Source: Mycobacterium lacus
GTDB taxonomy: Bacteria; Actinomycetota; Actinomycetes; Mycobacteriales; Mycobacteriaceae
Direction: 5' to 3'
Assembly (NCBI RefSeq): GCF_010731535.1
Contig: NZ_AP022581.1
Span: 682,001 to 746,000 of the forward strand
DNA: 64,000 nucleotides
The translations under genes and the position numbers were made by a program. Positions within the stretch are counted from its first letter, which is position 1. Each line of letters starts with the position of its first letter. The notes beneath the pieces were generated by a model. The model searched no databases. It was not told where the DNA came from and saw only the letters and a program-made list of their open reading frames with translations. This document shows, in pieces, positions 47,390 to 56,360 of this stretch.

Positions 47390-47543
47390 TTAGCGAGTGC
47401 CGGGGCGGCCCGCCGATGCCGAGTGCAGGCGCGCCTCGCGAACATCGCCGTCCGGTGGCGAACTTCAGCGCCCGGCGACGATGGGCTCGAACTCGACGCC
47501 CACGGGTTCGACCACACGATGTCGCTGAGTCCAGGTTCTGTCC

Positions 47544-48521
47544 CTACAGATTGGCGTCTTGTAGAAGCTTATGAACACACTCTTGCTTCCTCCACAAGTG
47601 TCTGCCCAGGTCGAGCCGGGCTTGGTCCAAGCCATATCCTGGCAGTCCGGCTGACGCGATCGCGGTGTCACGGAATGCGGCGGCTGAGGGAGGCAGATAC
47701 CTGTTGGTCATCCACCCGACGGCGATGACTCTGACGAGTTCCTGGTCGTCGACGGGGATCTCGACGATGTCGTGCGATGGTGCGGAAGCACGCGGCAGCA
47801 CACCTACCCCCAACTGCGCCCCTATCAGGCCGCGCAGCGTCGTGACGTCGGCGCCCTCGAAGGCGATCGTGGGCGTGAAGCCATGCCGAGCGCAGGTGTC
47901 GTCAAAGATCCTGCGCAGGGTGTGATCACCATTCAGGGCCACGAAGGGTTGGCCGGCCAGTTCGTCAAAGCCGACCAGCTTCCGATTGGCCAGCGGATGC
48001 TCTCGGTCAACGACGGCGCACAGTGGTTCGGTGAACAGTTTGTGCCACCTGACCACAGACGAGTCATCGAATGTCGTTGGATAACTCAGGCATACGTCGA
48101 TGACACCATTGGCCAGATCGGCGACCAGCTCGAGCTCGGAACGTTGGCGCAGTTCGAATCGCGCCGCCGGATGGCGGTCACGATGGCGGCGGATCAGCCG
48201 GGGCACGGTGAGCACACCGAGTGAACTAAGGAAGCCTAAGGCCACCGTCCCAGCGTCGACACCGGCGAGCTGGCGCACGCTGTCGACGGCCGTATCTAGA
48301 CTGCGCTGAGTCTGTCGGGCCGCCCGCAAAAACGTCTGTCCATAACGGTTGAGTTCGTTGGACCGGCCACGCCGGGTGAACAGTGCAACCCCGATCTCGG
48401 ACTCCAGCAGAGCGATGGCCCGGCTGACTGCGGATTGGGACACCACGAGGTGCTCCGCGGCATCGCGCAGGGTACCGAGCTCGGCAACCGCTTGGAAGTA
48501 ACGCAATTGATAGAGCTCCAC
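47544..48521 (-). CDS. LysR-family transcriptional regulator
   Basis: The product of about 325 residues has the N-terminal winged helix (LYQLRYFQAVAELGTLRDAAEHLVVSQSAVSRAIALLESEIG) and a periplasmic-binding-like effector domain (GTVALGFLSSLGVLTVPRLI ...). The last residues beyond about 290 are unusual and may be a poorly conserved extension. The GTG at 48521 is set so that the helix-turn-helix begins at once, as is normal; the frame is open to an ATG at 48548. The effector and target genes are unknown; no divergent partner gene is present. Confidence 0.88.
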   Translation of the reverse strand: MELYQLRYFQAVAELGTLRDAAEHLVVSQSAVSRAIALLESEIGVALFTRRGRSNELNRYGQTFLRAARQTQRSLDTAVDSVRQLAGVDAGTVALGFLSSLGVLTVPRLIRRHRDRHPAARFELRQRSELELVADLANGVIDVCLSYPTTFDDSSVVRWHKLFTEPLCAVVDREHPLANRKLVGFDELAGQPFVALNGDHTLRRIFDDTCARHGFTPTIAFEGADVTTLRGLIGAQLGVGVLPRASAPSHDIVEIPVDDQELVRVIAVGWMTNRYLPPSAAAFRDTAIASAGLPGYGLDQARLDLGRHLWRKQECVHKLLQDANL

Positions 48522-48814
48522 AGAAATCACCGCACTTTCGCACTGCATACGAGTTTGCTTGCGCCCTGATTGGCGGCCTGCCGGGTCAACCCGAGTTGGT
48601 GGGCGTCTCCGCCGAGACTTCTGAACGACACCGTCGCCGGCCCACGCGTTGGCGGCAAACGGCCGTCAACAGGGCCGGTGGGAGCGTGGGTTCGCATTGC
48701 ATCACTATCGGGTCGCGACCTAAATGGATGCTTAATGGCTTGGCCTGTGTGCCTCGATCGCGGGGTTGTCCGTCGGCCGGACGCGCATGGCCGGTCGTGC
48801 ACGTTCCAGAGTCA

Positions 48815-48882
48815 CTAGTGTTGCTGGTCGGCGACGGCGGCACCGGCGGTGCCGGCGGCACCGGCCCTTTGGGTCAACCTGC
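48815..48882 (+). pseudogene. PGRS-like scrap
   Basis: The plus strand encodes [21 protein letters not shown] over about 65 bases, a PGRS repeat signature, ending against the stop codon of the amidohydrolase gene. No PE domain or longer array is nearby. It may be a remnant of a PE_PGRS gene. The interval 48522-48814 holds nothing else I recognise. Confidence 0.45.
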
Positions 48883-50021
48883 TACGCACCCGTCATGGGC
48901 GGTGGCAGCGGCGCGTCGGGGAACAGCTCGGCGAAGCTGCCGAACAGGATGCGGTCCCTGATCGCTGGGTCGACGCCGTCGAACAGCTGATGCAACGTCG
49001 CCTGGGTGTGGCCGAAGGTGCCCTCGATGTGCGGGTAGTCGCTGCCCCAGAGCACGTTGTTGAAACCCATCGCCGTCATCGCCGCGATCGCCGTCGAGTC
49101 GTGCTGGAACGACGCATACACCTGCGCGTAGACGATCTCCCGCGGGCCGCGATTGAGCTTGGGCCGCACCACCATTGCGTGCTGGCGATAGCCCTCCTCC
49201 ATGCGGTCGGCGATGAACGGCACCCAGGTGGCGCCGCCTTCGGCCACCAGCACTTTGAGGTTCGGGTGCCGATCCAAAGCGCCCGAGGCGACGAGCTTCA
49301 CCACCGCGCGCTGGCCGCCGAACGACGTCTCCGCGTAATTGAGCACCGCGCCGCCGGGGCCGTGGTAGGTCACCCCGATCGAGTTGCCCGAGGCGAAATC
49401 GATTGGCTCGGTTCCGATGTGGAAGGCGATCACCATGCCGATGTCCTCGGCGGTGGCCCAGAACGGCTCCCAATCCTCCCGGTGGTAATCGCGCTGGGCG
49501 GGATGCGGTGTCACCGGCAGGAACACCGCCTTGAATCCCATTGCGCCACAACGCTTGAGCTCGTCGACCGCATCGTCGATGTCCAACGTGGACACCTGGG
49601 CCGTCGGGATCAGCCGGGGCGAGTAGTCCATGATGGCTTCCCTGGCCCAGTCGTTGGACGCCCGCATCGCCTCCCGCAACAGCTCCGGCGTGCGAAACGA
49701 GCCGGACCACATGCCCAGCGACGGGAACACCAATTCCGCCCAGATGCCCTCGGAATCGAGGTCGGCCAGCCGCTTGCCGACGTCGCGGGAACCGGCCGCG
49801 GCCACGGTGGCCCGCATGAATTCCTCTTGGGCGATGCTGGGCAGCCGGCGGCGGAACACCTGCCCGTCGACGTAGATGGTCTCCCAGCGGCCGTCGGGAT
49901 CCTTCTCGGTCCGCGGCACCAGGTCGGCCAGCCGTGTGGGCAGCCGCGAGCGCCACAGGTCGGCAGGCTCGATGAAGTGGGAGTCGGCCGAATTCGCCCA
50001 CAACGTGACCGGCGCGGTCAT
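48882..50021 (-). CDS. Amidohydrolase family 2 (ACMSD-like) metal-dependent hydrolase
   Basis: The 379-residue TIM-barrel protein has NSADSHFIEPADLW at the N-terminus, FHIGTEP in the middle and LWGSDYPHIEGTFGH near the end, the metal-binding and catalytic pattern of amidohydrolase family 2. Such enzymes are decarboxylases or hydrolases of aromatic or carbonyl compounds; the substrate is unknown. Mycobacteria have many copies, often near TetR genes as here. Confidence 0.88.
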   Translation of the reverse strand: MTAPVTLWANSADSHFIEPADLWRSRLPTRLADLVPRTEKDPDGRWETIYVDGQVFRRRLPSIAQEEFMRATVAAAGSRDVGKRLADLDSEGIWAELVFPSLGMWSGSFRTPELLREAMRASNDWAREAIMDYSPRLIPTAQVSTLDIDDAVDELKRCGAMGFKAVFLPVTPHPAQRDYHREDWEPFWATAEDIGMVIAFHIGTEPIDFASGNSIGVTYHGPGGAVLNYAETSFGGQRAVVKLVASGALDRHPNLKVLVAEGGATWVPFIADRMEEGYRQHAMVVRPKLNRGPREIVYAQVYASFQHDSTAIAAMTAMGFNNVLWGSDYPHIEGTFGHTQATLHQLFDGVDPAIRDRILFGSFAELFPDAPLPPPMTGA

Positions 50022-50127
50022 GCTGCCAAATATTAGAATTGTGTTCTAATACTGTCAACCCGGCGGTGAGTTCTCGTCGTCGCGCGGGTCTATTAACGAG
50101 ACGAGACCCGACGACCAGGAGGCAGCC

Positions 50128-50604
50128 GTGCCATCGATCACCCCCTCGCTGTGGTTCGACCACAACCTGGAGGAGGCGGCGAGGTTCTACACCTCGGTGT
50201 TCCCCAATTCGCACATCGAAGGTTTCCACCGATACACCGAGGCGGGGCCGGGCGAACCGGGTGCGGTGGTAAGCGGCGCCTTCGTCCTGGACGGCACCAG
50301 GTTCATCGGGATCAACGGCGGCCCGGAGTTTTCCTTCAGCGAGGCGGTGTCCTTCGCCGTCAACTGCAAAGACCAGGACGAGGTCGACTACTACTGGGAC
50401 CGGTTGACCGACGGCGGTGAGGAATCGCAGTGTGGCTGGTGTAAGGATCGCTTCGGCCTGAGCTGGCAGATCGTCCCGGACCGGCTTTATGAGCTGCTGT
50501 CCGACCCGGATCCTGCACGCGCCGCGGCGGCCACCCGGGCGATGCTTGGCATGCGCAAGATCGTCATAGCCGACCTCGAGACGGCCGCCGGGCTCACGCG
50601 GTGA
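50128..50604 (+). CDS. VOC superfamily protein, PhnB-like
   Basis: The 158-residue protein (ITPSLWFDHNLEEAARFYTSVFPNSHIEG ... GLSWQIVPDRLYELLSDPDP) is of the PhnB / 3-demethylubiquinone methyltransferase-like VOC type. These dimeric proteins are mostly uncharacterised. GGAGG precedes the GTG. Its 3' end overlaps the convergent TetR gene by 11 bases. Confidence 0.88.
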   Translation: MPSITPSLWFDHNLEEAARFYTSVFPNSHIEGFHRYTEAGPGEPGAVVSGAFVLDGTRFIGINGGPEFSFSEAVSFAVNCKDQDEVDYYWDRLTDGGEESQCGWCKDRFGLSWQIVPDRLYELLSDPDPARAAAATRAMLGMRKIVIADLETAAGLTR

Positions 50605-51181
50605 GCCGGTCGATCCATTCGATCGTCGCGTCGATGATCGTCGGCACATCGTCGGGGTTCTCGCATCCGGCGATCATCAGCGACGATTCCGCCATGGTCG
50701 CCACCAGGACGCGGCTCAGCAGTTGCCCGCGAAGCGAGCTGTCCAGCTCCAGCACCGCCATCCAACTGCGGAAGGCGGCCGTCATGCGCGCGCGACGGGC
50801 GATCTCGAAACCGGGCGGCGTGTCCCCCGAAGACAGCACCCGGGCTTGACGCCGGTTCTCCCACATCGCCTCGAGGTAGGCCCGGACGTGGAGTTCGAAT
50901 ACCCGCCGCCGGTCCGCCCCATCGTCCGCGTCCCGCATTGCGGCGTCGATCCGGCGGTCGACGGCGTCGGCCATTTGCTCGAAGATCGCCAGATACAGCT
51001 CGCTTTTGCCGCCGAAGTGGTGGTAGATGCTGCCGATGCTGGCGCCGGAGGCCGCCACCATGTCGGCCATCGTCGCCGCGGTGAATCCCCTGGTCGCGAA
51101 TACCTCGGTCGCCGCGTCGAGGATCCGGCGCTGGGTGGCGCCGGTCTTGGCCCAGCGCCGGGCCCGCGCGGAGGTCGTCAT
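50594..51181 (-). CDS. TetR-family transcriptional regulator
   Basis: The 195-residue regulator has the TetR helix-turn-helix (RRILDAATEVFATRGFTAATMADMVAASGASIGSIYHHFGGKSELYLAIFE) and a helical ligand-binding domain. The effector is unknown. It diverges from ephC over 320 bases and may control ephC, the amidohydrolase or the VOC gene. Confidence 0.9.
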   Translation of the reverse strand: MTTSARARRWAKTGATQRRILDAATEVFATRGFTAATMADMVAASGASIGSIYHHFGGKSELYLAIFEQMADAVDRRIDAAMRDADDGADRRRVFELHVRAYLEAMWENRRQARVLSSGDTPPGFEIARRARMTAAFRSWMAVLELDSSLRGQLLSRVLVATMAESSLMIAGCENPDDVPTIIDATIEWIDRLTA

Positions 51182-51412
51182 ACGTAGACGCTAACGGGAA
51201 TCACCCGACCCGCGCCGCCGATCGGTGGGCCGCGTGCCCGCCGCCACCGACGATGGCACGCCGGTGGGATCGAAAACTATTGATGCAGTGACGATTTGGG
51301 CGCATCCCGACTGCGGCCGGTGCGGCGTGGAGGCGCAGGCGTTAGGTTGGTCCGTGCGAGCGCCCGTGCCCATCGGGCAATCCAGCCGGACGTGGTCGAA
51401 CAGGAGTGAAAC

Positions 51413-51505
51413 ATGGCGGACGACGCTGCTGGTCCGGAACAGGTGCTGAGCGGCTCGGCAACGAGCGGTGCAAAGCTCGGGGTTCGGCGAGGTAGCCCGC
51501 GATGA
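51413..51505 (+). CDS. Candidate 30-residue leader ORF coupled to ephC
   Basis: ATG 51413 opens a 30-residue frame (MADDAAGPEQVLSGSATSGA ... RRGSPR) whose TGA overlaps the ephC ATG (ATGA at 51502-51505). AGGAG lies six bases before the ATG, a stronger ribosome site than any before ephC itself. It may serve for translational coupling; no similarity is recognised. Confidence 0.4.
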   Translation: MADDAAGPEQVLSGSATSGAKLGVRRGSPR

Positions 51506-52407
51506 CCGAACCGCGCTGGATCGACGTGAAGGGCTCTGATTGCGATCTGAAGGCCTTGACCTGGGGGCCGCCCGATGCCCCAATCGCGCTGTGCCTGCAC
51601 GGCTTCCCCGACACCGCCTATGGGTGGCGCAAGATCGCTCCCCGGCTGGGCGAGTCGGGTTGGCGGGTCGTCGCGCCGTTCATGCGCGGGTACGCGCCGT
51701 CGTCGATTCCCGCCGACGGCAGTTATCACGTTGGTGCGCTGATGGACGATGCCTTGCGGGTACGTATGGCCGCGGGTGGCACCGAGCACGACGTGGTGGT
51801 CGGTCACGACTGGGGTGCGATCGCCGCCAGCGGGCTGGCCGCGATGCCCGACAGCCCATTCGTCAAGGCGGTGGTCATGTCGGTGCCGCCGGCTGCGGCG
51901 TTTCGCCCGCTGGGCCGGGTGTCCGACCGGGCCCGTCTGCTCCGCCTGCTGCCGCATCAGCTGCTCCGCAGCTGGTACATCCTCTACTTCCAGTTGCCAT
52001 GGCTGCCTGAGCGCTCCGCTTCCTGGGTGCTGCCGCTGCTGTGGCGGCGATGGTCGCCGGGCTATCAGGCCGGGGAAGATCTGCGCCACGTCGACGCCGC
52101 GATCGGAACACCGGAGAGTTGGCGGGCCGCGCTGGGCCCGTATCGGGCCACGATCCGCAACACCAAGCCGCCCCCACCGTATGCCGAATTGAACCGACTG
52201 TGGACGCAAGAGCCCATTTTGCCGTGCCTGTACCTACATGGTCGCGACGATGGTTGCGCGACTTCGGCTTTCACGCACTGGATAGAAAAGGTGCTGCCCG
52301 CCGGCAGCGACCTGGCCATCGTCGAACACGCGGGGCATTTTCTGCAGCTTGAACAGCCCGACAAGGTCGCCGAGTTGATACAAGCGTTCATCGGATCGCC
52401 CGGCTGA
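51502..52407 (+). CDS. ephC: Epoxide hydrolase EphC-like (alpha/beta hydrolase)
   Basis: The 301-residue hydrolase has LCLHGFPDTAYGW (oxyanion), nucleophile Asp in VVGHDWGAIAA (the epoxide/haloalkane type rather than Ser) and a late His in VEHAGHFLQLEQP. It should open epoxides by a hydroxyalkyl-enzyme intermediate; the substrate is not known. Position matches Rv1124. Translation probably depends on the small overlapping ORF. Confidence 0.92.
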   Translation: MTEPRWIDVKGSDCDLKALTWGPPDAPIALCLHGFPDTAYGWRKIAPRLGESGWRVVAPFMRGYAPSSIPADGSYHVGALMDDALRVRMAAGGTEHDVVVGHDWGAIAASGLAAMPDSPFVKAVVMSVPPAAAFRPLGRVSDRARLLRLLPHQLLRSWYILYFQLPWLPERSASWVLPLLWRRWSPGYQAGEDLRHVDAAIGTPESWRAALGPYRATIRNTKPPPPYAELNRLWTQEPILPCLYLHGRDDGCATSAFTHWIEKVLPAGSDLAIVEHAGHFLQLEQPDKVAELIQAFIGSPG

Positions 52408-52531
52408 AGATCGCTGCCGCCGGTTGGGTCAAACCGCCCAATTCCCGTGCGGGGTGGGTTTAGTCTCTCGTCGAGCCCGGTGACGAGCCGGGTGTCCCTT
52501 CTTAGCCGATGTTGACGCCGGGAGGAAGCCG

Positions 52532-54448
52532 ATGTCGTACGTGGTCGCAGTACCGGAGATCGTTGGCGTGGCGGCCCGCGACTTGGCCGCCATTGGGTCA
52601 TCGCTCAACGCCGCCCGGGCGCTGGCGGCGGTCCCGACGACGGGGGTGCTGGCGGCGGGCGCCGATGAGGTGTCGGCGGCCGTCGCCTCGCTGTTTAGCG
52701 GCCACGCCCAGGGCTATCAGTCGCTGGCCGCGCAGGCTGCGGTCTTTCACGACCGGTTCGTGCAGGCCTTGACCGCCGGTGCGGCGTCGTACGCGAGTGC
52801 CGAGGCGGCCAACGCTTCGCCGCTGCAGGCGCTGCAACAGGGCGCGTTGAACTTGATCAACGCGCCCACCGAGGCGCTAGTCGGGCGCCCGCTGATCGGC
52901 GATGGGGCCAACGGGGCGCCGGGGACCGGGCAGGCCGGTGGAGACGGCGGCATTTTGTGGGGCAACGGGGGCAACGGCGGGTCCGGCGCGATCGGCCAGG
53001 TCGGCGGTAACGGCGGCGCCGCGGGGCTGTTCGGTAACGGCGGGGCCGGCGGTGCCGGCGGCACCGGCGCGGCCGGCGGCACCGGCGGGGCCGGCGGGAT
53101 GCTGTTTGGCTCCGGTGGGGCCGGTGGGGCCGGCGGGATCGCCGGGATCGCCGGGACCGGCGGGGCCGGCGGCAATGGCGGGAGCGCCGGGTGGTGGGGC
53201 AACGGCGGGGCCGGCGGTAACGCCGGGGTCGGCCAGGCCGGCGGCAACGGCGGCGCCGGTGGGCGGCTGGTCGGTGACGGCGGTGCCGGCGGTGCCGGCG
53301 GGGTGGGTGTGGCAGGCGGCGGCACCGGCGGGGCAGGCGGGGCTGGTGGCAACGCCGTGGGATTGTGGGGCAACGGCGGGGCCGGCGGGGCCGGTGGGGT
53401 CGGTGGCGTCGGCGCCGACGGTGTCAACCCCGGCCTCGCGCCCCCGGTGGCCGCCGCCGCCAACGGCACCGACAACAGTGCCAACGCCAACACGCCCGGC
53501 GGCAATGGCTCCCCCGGCGCCGTTGCCGGGCAGGCCGGCGGCAACGGCGGCGACGCCGGTCCCACGGCCGTCGTCGGCTCCGGAACAGGCGCCTCCGGTG
53601 GATCCGGCGGCCAGGGCGGCGCTGGAGCACCCGGCGGGGACGGCGGCACGGGCGGGGACACCGTCCTCTCTGGCAGTGCGACGGGCGGTACGGGCGGTAC
53701 CGGCGGCGACGGCGGGATCGGCGCGGCGGGTGGCATCGGCGGCACCGGCGGCCTCGCCGCAGATTTGGGCGGCCTCGACGGTCTCGGGGGCGCGGGCGGG
53801 GCCGGCGGGGCCGGCGGTACCGGCGCGCCCGGCGGGGCTGGCGGTACGGGCGGCGCCGATATCAGCTCCCTGGCCGGCAAAGGCGGAACCGGCGGCCATG
53901 GCGGCGCCGGCGGTGCCGCCGCCAACAACGCCGGCACCGGCGGGACCGGCGGGGTCGGCGGCGCCGGGGGTCGTGGCGGGATTCTGATCGGCAACGGCGG
54001 TGACGGCGGTGTCGGGGGTGCCGGCGGAACCGGCGGGGCCGGCGCGGCCGGCGCCGTTGGGGGGGCCGGCGGCGTCGGCGGTACCAGCATGCACGGAACC
54101 GGCGGCGATGGCGGCGACGGCGGTGACGGCGGGGCCGGGGGTGCCGGCGGCACCGGCGGCGCGGGCGCGGCCGGGGGCGCGGGCGGCGCGGGCGGGATCC
54201 TGGGCCACGCCGGTAGCACCGGGCCAGGCGGCATGGGCGGGACCGGCGGCGCCGGCGGGGCCGGCGGTGACGGTGGGGCCGGAGGTGCCGCCGGCACGGG
54301 TCAGATTGGCAGCGGAACAGGAGGGGACGGCGGCGCCGGCGCGGATGGCGGGGCCGGCGGCGCGGGTGGGGCCGGCGCCGCCGGAAGCGCAGGCAGCGGC
54401 CAGAACGGCGCTACCGGCGCACACGGTGACAACGGCGCACACGGCTGA
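52532..54448 (+). CDS. PE_PGRS family protein
   Basis: The 638-residue product has a PE domain ([25 protein letters not shown] ... [17 protein letters not shown]) over residues 1-110, the linker [16 protein letters not shown], and about 500 residues of Gly-Gly-Ala/Asn repeats. It ends in [10 protein letters not shown] without a separate C-terminal domain. GGAGGAAG precedes the ATG. PE_PGRS proteins are exported by ESX-5 to the cell surface. It lies between the Rv1124 and Rv1125 orthologues, where I recall no PE_PGRS gene in M. tuberculosis. Confidence 0.95.
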   Translation: MSYVVAVPEIVGVAARDLAAIGSSLNAARALAAVPTTGVLAAGADEVSAAVASLFSGHAQGYQSLAAQAAVFHDRFVQALTAGAASYASAEAANASPLQALQQGALNLINAPTEALVGRPLIGDGANGAPGTGQAGGDGGILWGNGGNGGSGAIGQVGGNGGAAGLFGNGGAGGAGGTGAAGGTGGAGGMLFGSGGAGGAGGIAGIAGTGGAGGNGGSAGWWGNGGAGGNAGVGQAGGNGGAGGRLVGDGGAGGAGGVGVAGGGTGGAGGAGGNAVGLWGNGGAGGAGGVGGVGADGVNPGLAPPVAAAANGTDNSANANTPGGNGSPGAVAGQAGGNGGDAGPTAVVGSGTGASGGSGGQGGAGAPGGDGGTGGDTVLSGSATGGTGGTGGDGGIGAAGGIGGTGGLAADLGGLDGLGGAGGAGGAGGTGAPGGAGGTGGADISSLAGKGGTGGHGGAGGAAANNAGTGGTGGVGGAGGRGGILIGNGGDGGVGGAGGTGGAGAAGAVGGAGGVGGTSMHGTGGDGGDGGDGGAGGAGGTGGAGAAGGAGGAGGILGHAGSTGPGGMGGTGGAGGAGGDGGAGGAAGTGQIGSGTGGDGGAGADGGAGGAGGAGAAGSAGSGQNGATGAHGDNGAHG

Positions 54449-54517
54449 CGTCGCCCCACACTGCCGGGGGTGCGGCCATCGGCTGGGGACGCGTACGGAC
54501 CATGGCAAGGTCTTTCC

Positions 54518-55753
54518 ATGCACCGGATGGCGGCGGTCGACGCGCAGTTCTATTGGATGTCGGCCAAAATCCCCAACGACCAGTTCCTGCTCTACGCGTT
54601 CGACGGTGAACCCGCCGATCTCGGGCAGGCCATCGAGCGAATCTGCCGTCGGGCCCGCGCATGCCCGGACCTGCGGATGCGGGTCGAGGACGGGCGCGCC
54701 CTGACCTATCCGAAGTGGGTGCCGGCGACGGTGGGGCCCGAGCAGGTGGTGCGCCGCGAACTGCTCGATGGCACCTGGCGCGGCTGTTTGGACGCCGTCG
54801 TTGGCCTGGCCGGCGACCAGCTGGACGTTCGGCGGATGCCGTGGCGGCTACACGTGTTCACTCCGGTGCTCGGCATTCCGGGCGTTCATCGCCCAGGTGC
54901 GGTTGCCGTCATGCAGGTTGCGCACGCGCTGGGCGACGGCGCGCGCGCTTCGGCGATGGCGGCCTGGCTGTTTGGACGGGCGGCACCGGTGCCGTCGGTC
55001 GCCAGGTGGCGAGCGGGCCTGCTGCCGTTGCGGGCTGCGGATGCGGCACGCACCCATCGTCAGCTGGTCCGCGATACCCGGGCCGGGCCGCTGGCACCCG
55101 GGGTCGGGTCCCGGCCGCCGCTGTCCATCAATGCCCGGCCCGAGGGCGCCCGCGCGGTGCGCACGCTGGTGCGCCACCGTTCCCAGCTGCCCGGCCCCAC
55201 GGTCACCGTCGCGGTGCTCGCCGCGGTGTCCGCCGCCTTGTCCGGTCTGCTCGGTGATGCTGCCGGTTCGCTTGGAGCCGAGGTGCCGATGGCCAAACCC
55301 GGGGTGCCGCATGCGCATAACAACTTCGGCAATGTGGCGGTAGGGCTGTACCCGGGGCTCGAGCGCGATGACCGGGCGCGGCGGATCGCCGCCGATCTGG
55401 CCAATGCGCGACGCCGCTTCCAGCATCCGGCGACCCGTTCGGCCGACCGGGCGTTCGCTGCGCTACCCGCGCCGCTGCTGCGTTGGGGCGTCTCCAAGTT
55501 CGATCCCGATGTCCGGCCGGCCCGGGTGGCCGGAAACACCGTGGTATCCAGCGTTGATCGCGGAGCCGCCGATCTGAGCTTCGGGGGTGCCCCGGTCGTG
55601 CTGACGGCCGGATACCCGGCACTGTCGCCGGTAATGGGGCTTACCCACGGGGTGCACGGCATCGGTGACACCGTCGCGATCAGCGTCCACGCGGCCGAGT
55701 CGGCCGTGTCCGACGTCGACGCCTATCTGCAGTTCCTGGACGCGGCGCTGTAA
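54518..55753 (+). CDS. WS/DGAT-like acyltransferase-fold protein (Rv1125 orthologue)
   Basis: The 411-residue protein resembles wax ester synthase/diacylglycerol acyltransferases: an N-terminal MAAVDAQFYWM and a degenerate active-site motif VAHALGDG (the first His of HHxxxDG is Ala), with a C-terminal DUF1298-like part (FGNVAVGLYPG ... PVMGLTHGVHGIGDTVAISVH). The catalytic second His and Asp-Gly remain. It may be a diverged acyltransferase. The ATG at 54518 follows a weak GGTCTTT leader; the length is close to Rv1125 (414). Confidence 0.8.
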   Translation: MHRMAAVDAQFYWMSAKIPNDQFLLYAFDGEPADLGQAIERICRRARACPDLRMRVEDGRALTYPKWVPATVGPEQVVRRELLDGTWRGCLDAVVGLAGDQLDVRRMPWRLHVFTPVLGIPGVHRPGAVAVMQVAHALGDGARASAMAAWLFGRAAPVPSVARWRAGLLPLRAADAARTHRQLVRDTRAGPLAPGVGSRPPLSINARPEGARAVRTLVRHRSQLPGPTVTVAVLAAVSAALSGLLGDAAGSLGAEVPMAKPGVPHAHNNFGNVAVGLYPGLERDDRARRIAADLANARRRFQHPATRSADRAFAALPAPLLRWGVSKFDPDVRPARVAGNTVVSSVDRGAADLSFGGAPVVLTAGYPALSPVMGLTHGVHGIGDTVAISVHAAESAVSDVDAYLQFLDAAL

Positions 55754-55754
55754 G

Positions 55755-56360
55755 TCATTGGGCATCACCGGATCTGGCCGCCTGCTCCCGAGTCATGCCC
55801 GCGGCGAGGATCAGTTCCTCGTGCAGTTCGAACCACACGGTGTGGTAGGAGTCGATGAGCGGCCGTGTCAGCCAGGCGATGTCGCCGCCGTTGACCTTGT
55901 CTAGCGCTGCAAGCAATTTCGCCGAGTACGCGCTCAACCGCGGCAGCTGTTCCGCGGCCGCTTCGATAATGGGCACCGCCCGCCGGTGCACGCCGTTGAT
56001 TCGGGCCAAAACCGCGGCATCGTATTCGGCGTCGTCGTGGGTATTAGGCCTGCCGCCCTTGAGCTGCCAGTCCGTGACCACGGCCTTGAAATCGGCATTC
56101 ACGGAACGGAAATCGTCGTAGACGGCGGTCAGCACGGCCGAGTCCACACCGTTGCGCTCCTCGGCGAGCAACGCGTTGAGCCGGACGCGGCCCTCGGGGC
56201 TGATCCGCAAGGTGGTGTCCTCGATCAACAGGCCGGCCGCGGTCAGCCGCCCGACCGTCTCGGCGACATCCGCGATATCGTTGTTCAACGTCGCGGCAAG
56301 ATCGGGGCGACTCACCCGGCCCTTCAGCCGAACTGCTTGCAGCACAGTCAATTCGGTCAT
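55755..56360 (-). CDS. Winged-helix protein coupled to ppdK (Rv1126c orthologue)
   Basis: The 201-residue protein has an N-terminal winged helix (TVLQAVRLKGRVSRPDLAATLNNDIADVAETVGRLTAAGLLIEDT) and a helical C-terminus. Its start overlaps the ppdK stop by four bases, so it is translated with ppdK and may regulate it or modify its product. No exact function is known. It ends two bases from the convergent Rv1125 stop. Confidence 0.85.
   Translation of the reverse strand: MTELTVLQAVRLKGRVSRPDLAATLNNDIADVAETVGRLTAAGLLIEDTTLRISPEGRVRLNALLAEERNGVDSAVLTAVYDDFRSVNADFKAVVTDWQLKGGRPNTHDDAEYDAAVLARINGVHRRAVPIIEAAAEQLPRLSAYSAKLLAALDKVNGGDIAWLTRPLIDSYHTVWFELHEELILAAGMTREQAARSGDAQ

Larger units (their letters stand above)
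45703..47393. mobile_element. Complete IS1380-family insertion sequence with TTAG target duplication
   Basis: The element proper is 45707-47389 (1683 bases). The left end CCTCGATTTTTCGCG (45707-45721) and the right end CGCGAAAAATCCGGG (47375-47389) are inverted repeats matching at 13 of 15 positions. Both are flanked directly by TTAG (45703-45706 and 47390-47393), a 4-base duplication as expected for IS1380. The single transposase gene is intact. Size and ends fit the family. It lies between the EmbR-like and LysR genes and interrupts no gene that I can see. Confidence 0.9.

Noticed and set aside
51225..51449. 74-codon frame containing a CxxC-like HPDCGRCG stretch upstream of ephC
   Set aside because: It suggested a thioredoxin fragment, but nothing before or after fits, and no ribosome site is present.
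52747..54297. 516-codon Pro/Ala-rich minus-strand frame
   Set aside because: Exact antisense of the PE_PGRS Gly-rich repeats, which always give long Pro-rich frames.
52900..54440. GGCGGNGCCGGCGG repeats considered as a structural or origin repeat
   Set aside because: They are PGRS coding repeats in a full PE_PGRS reading frame.
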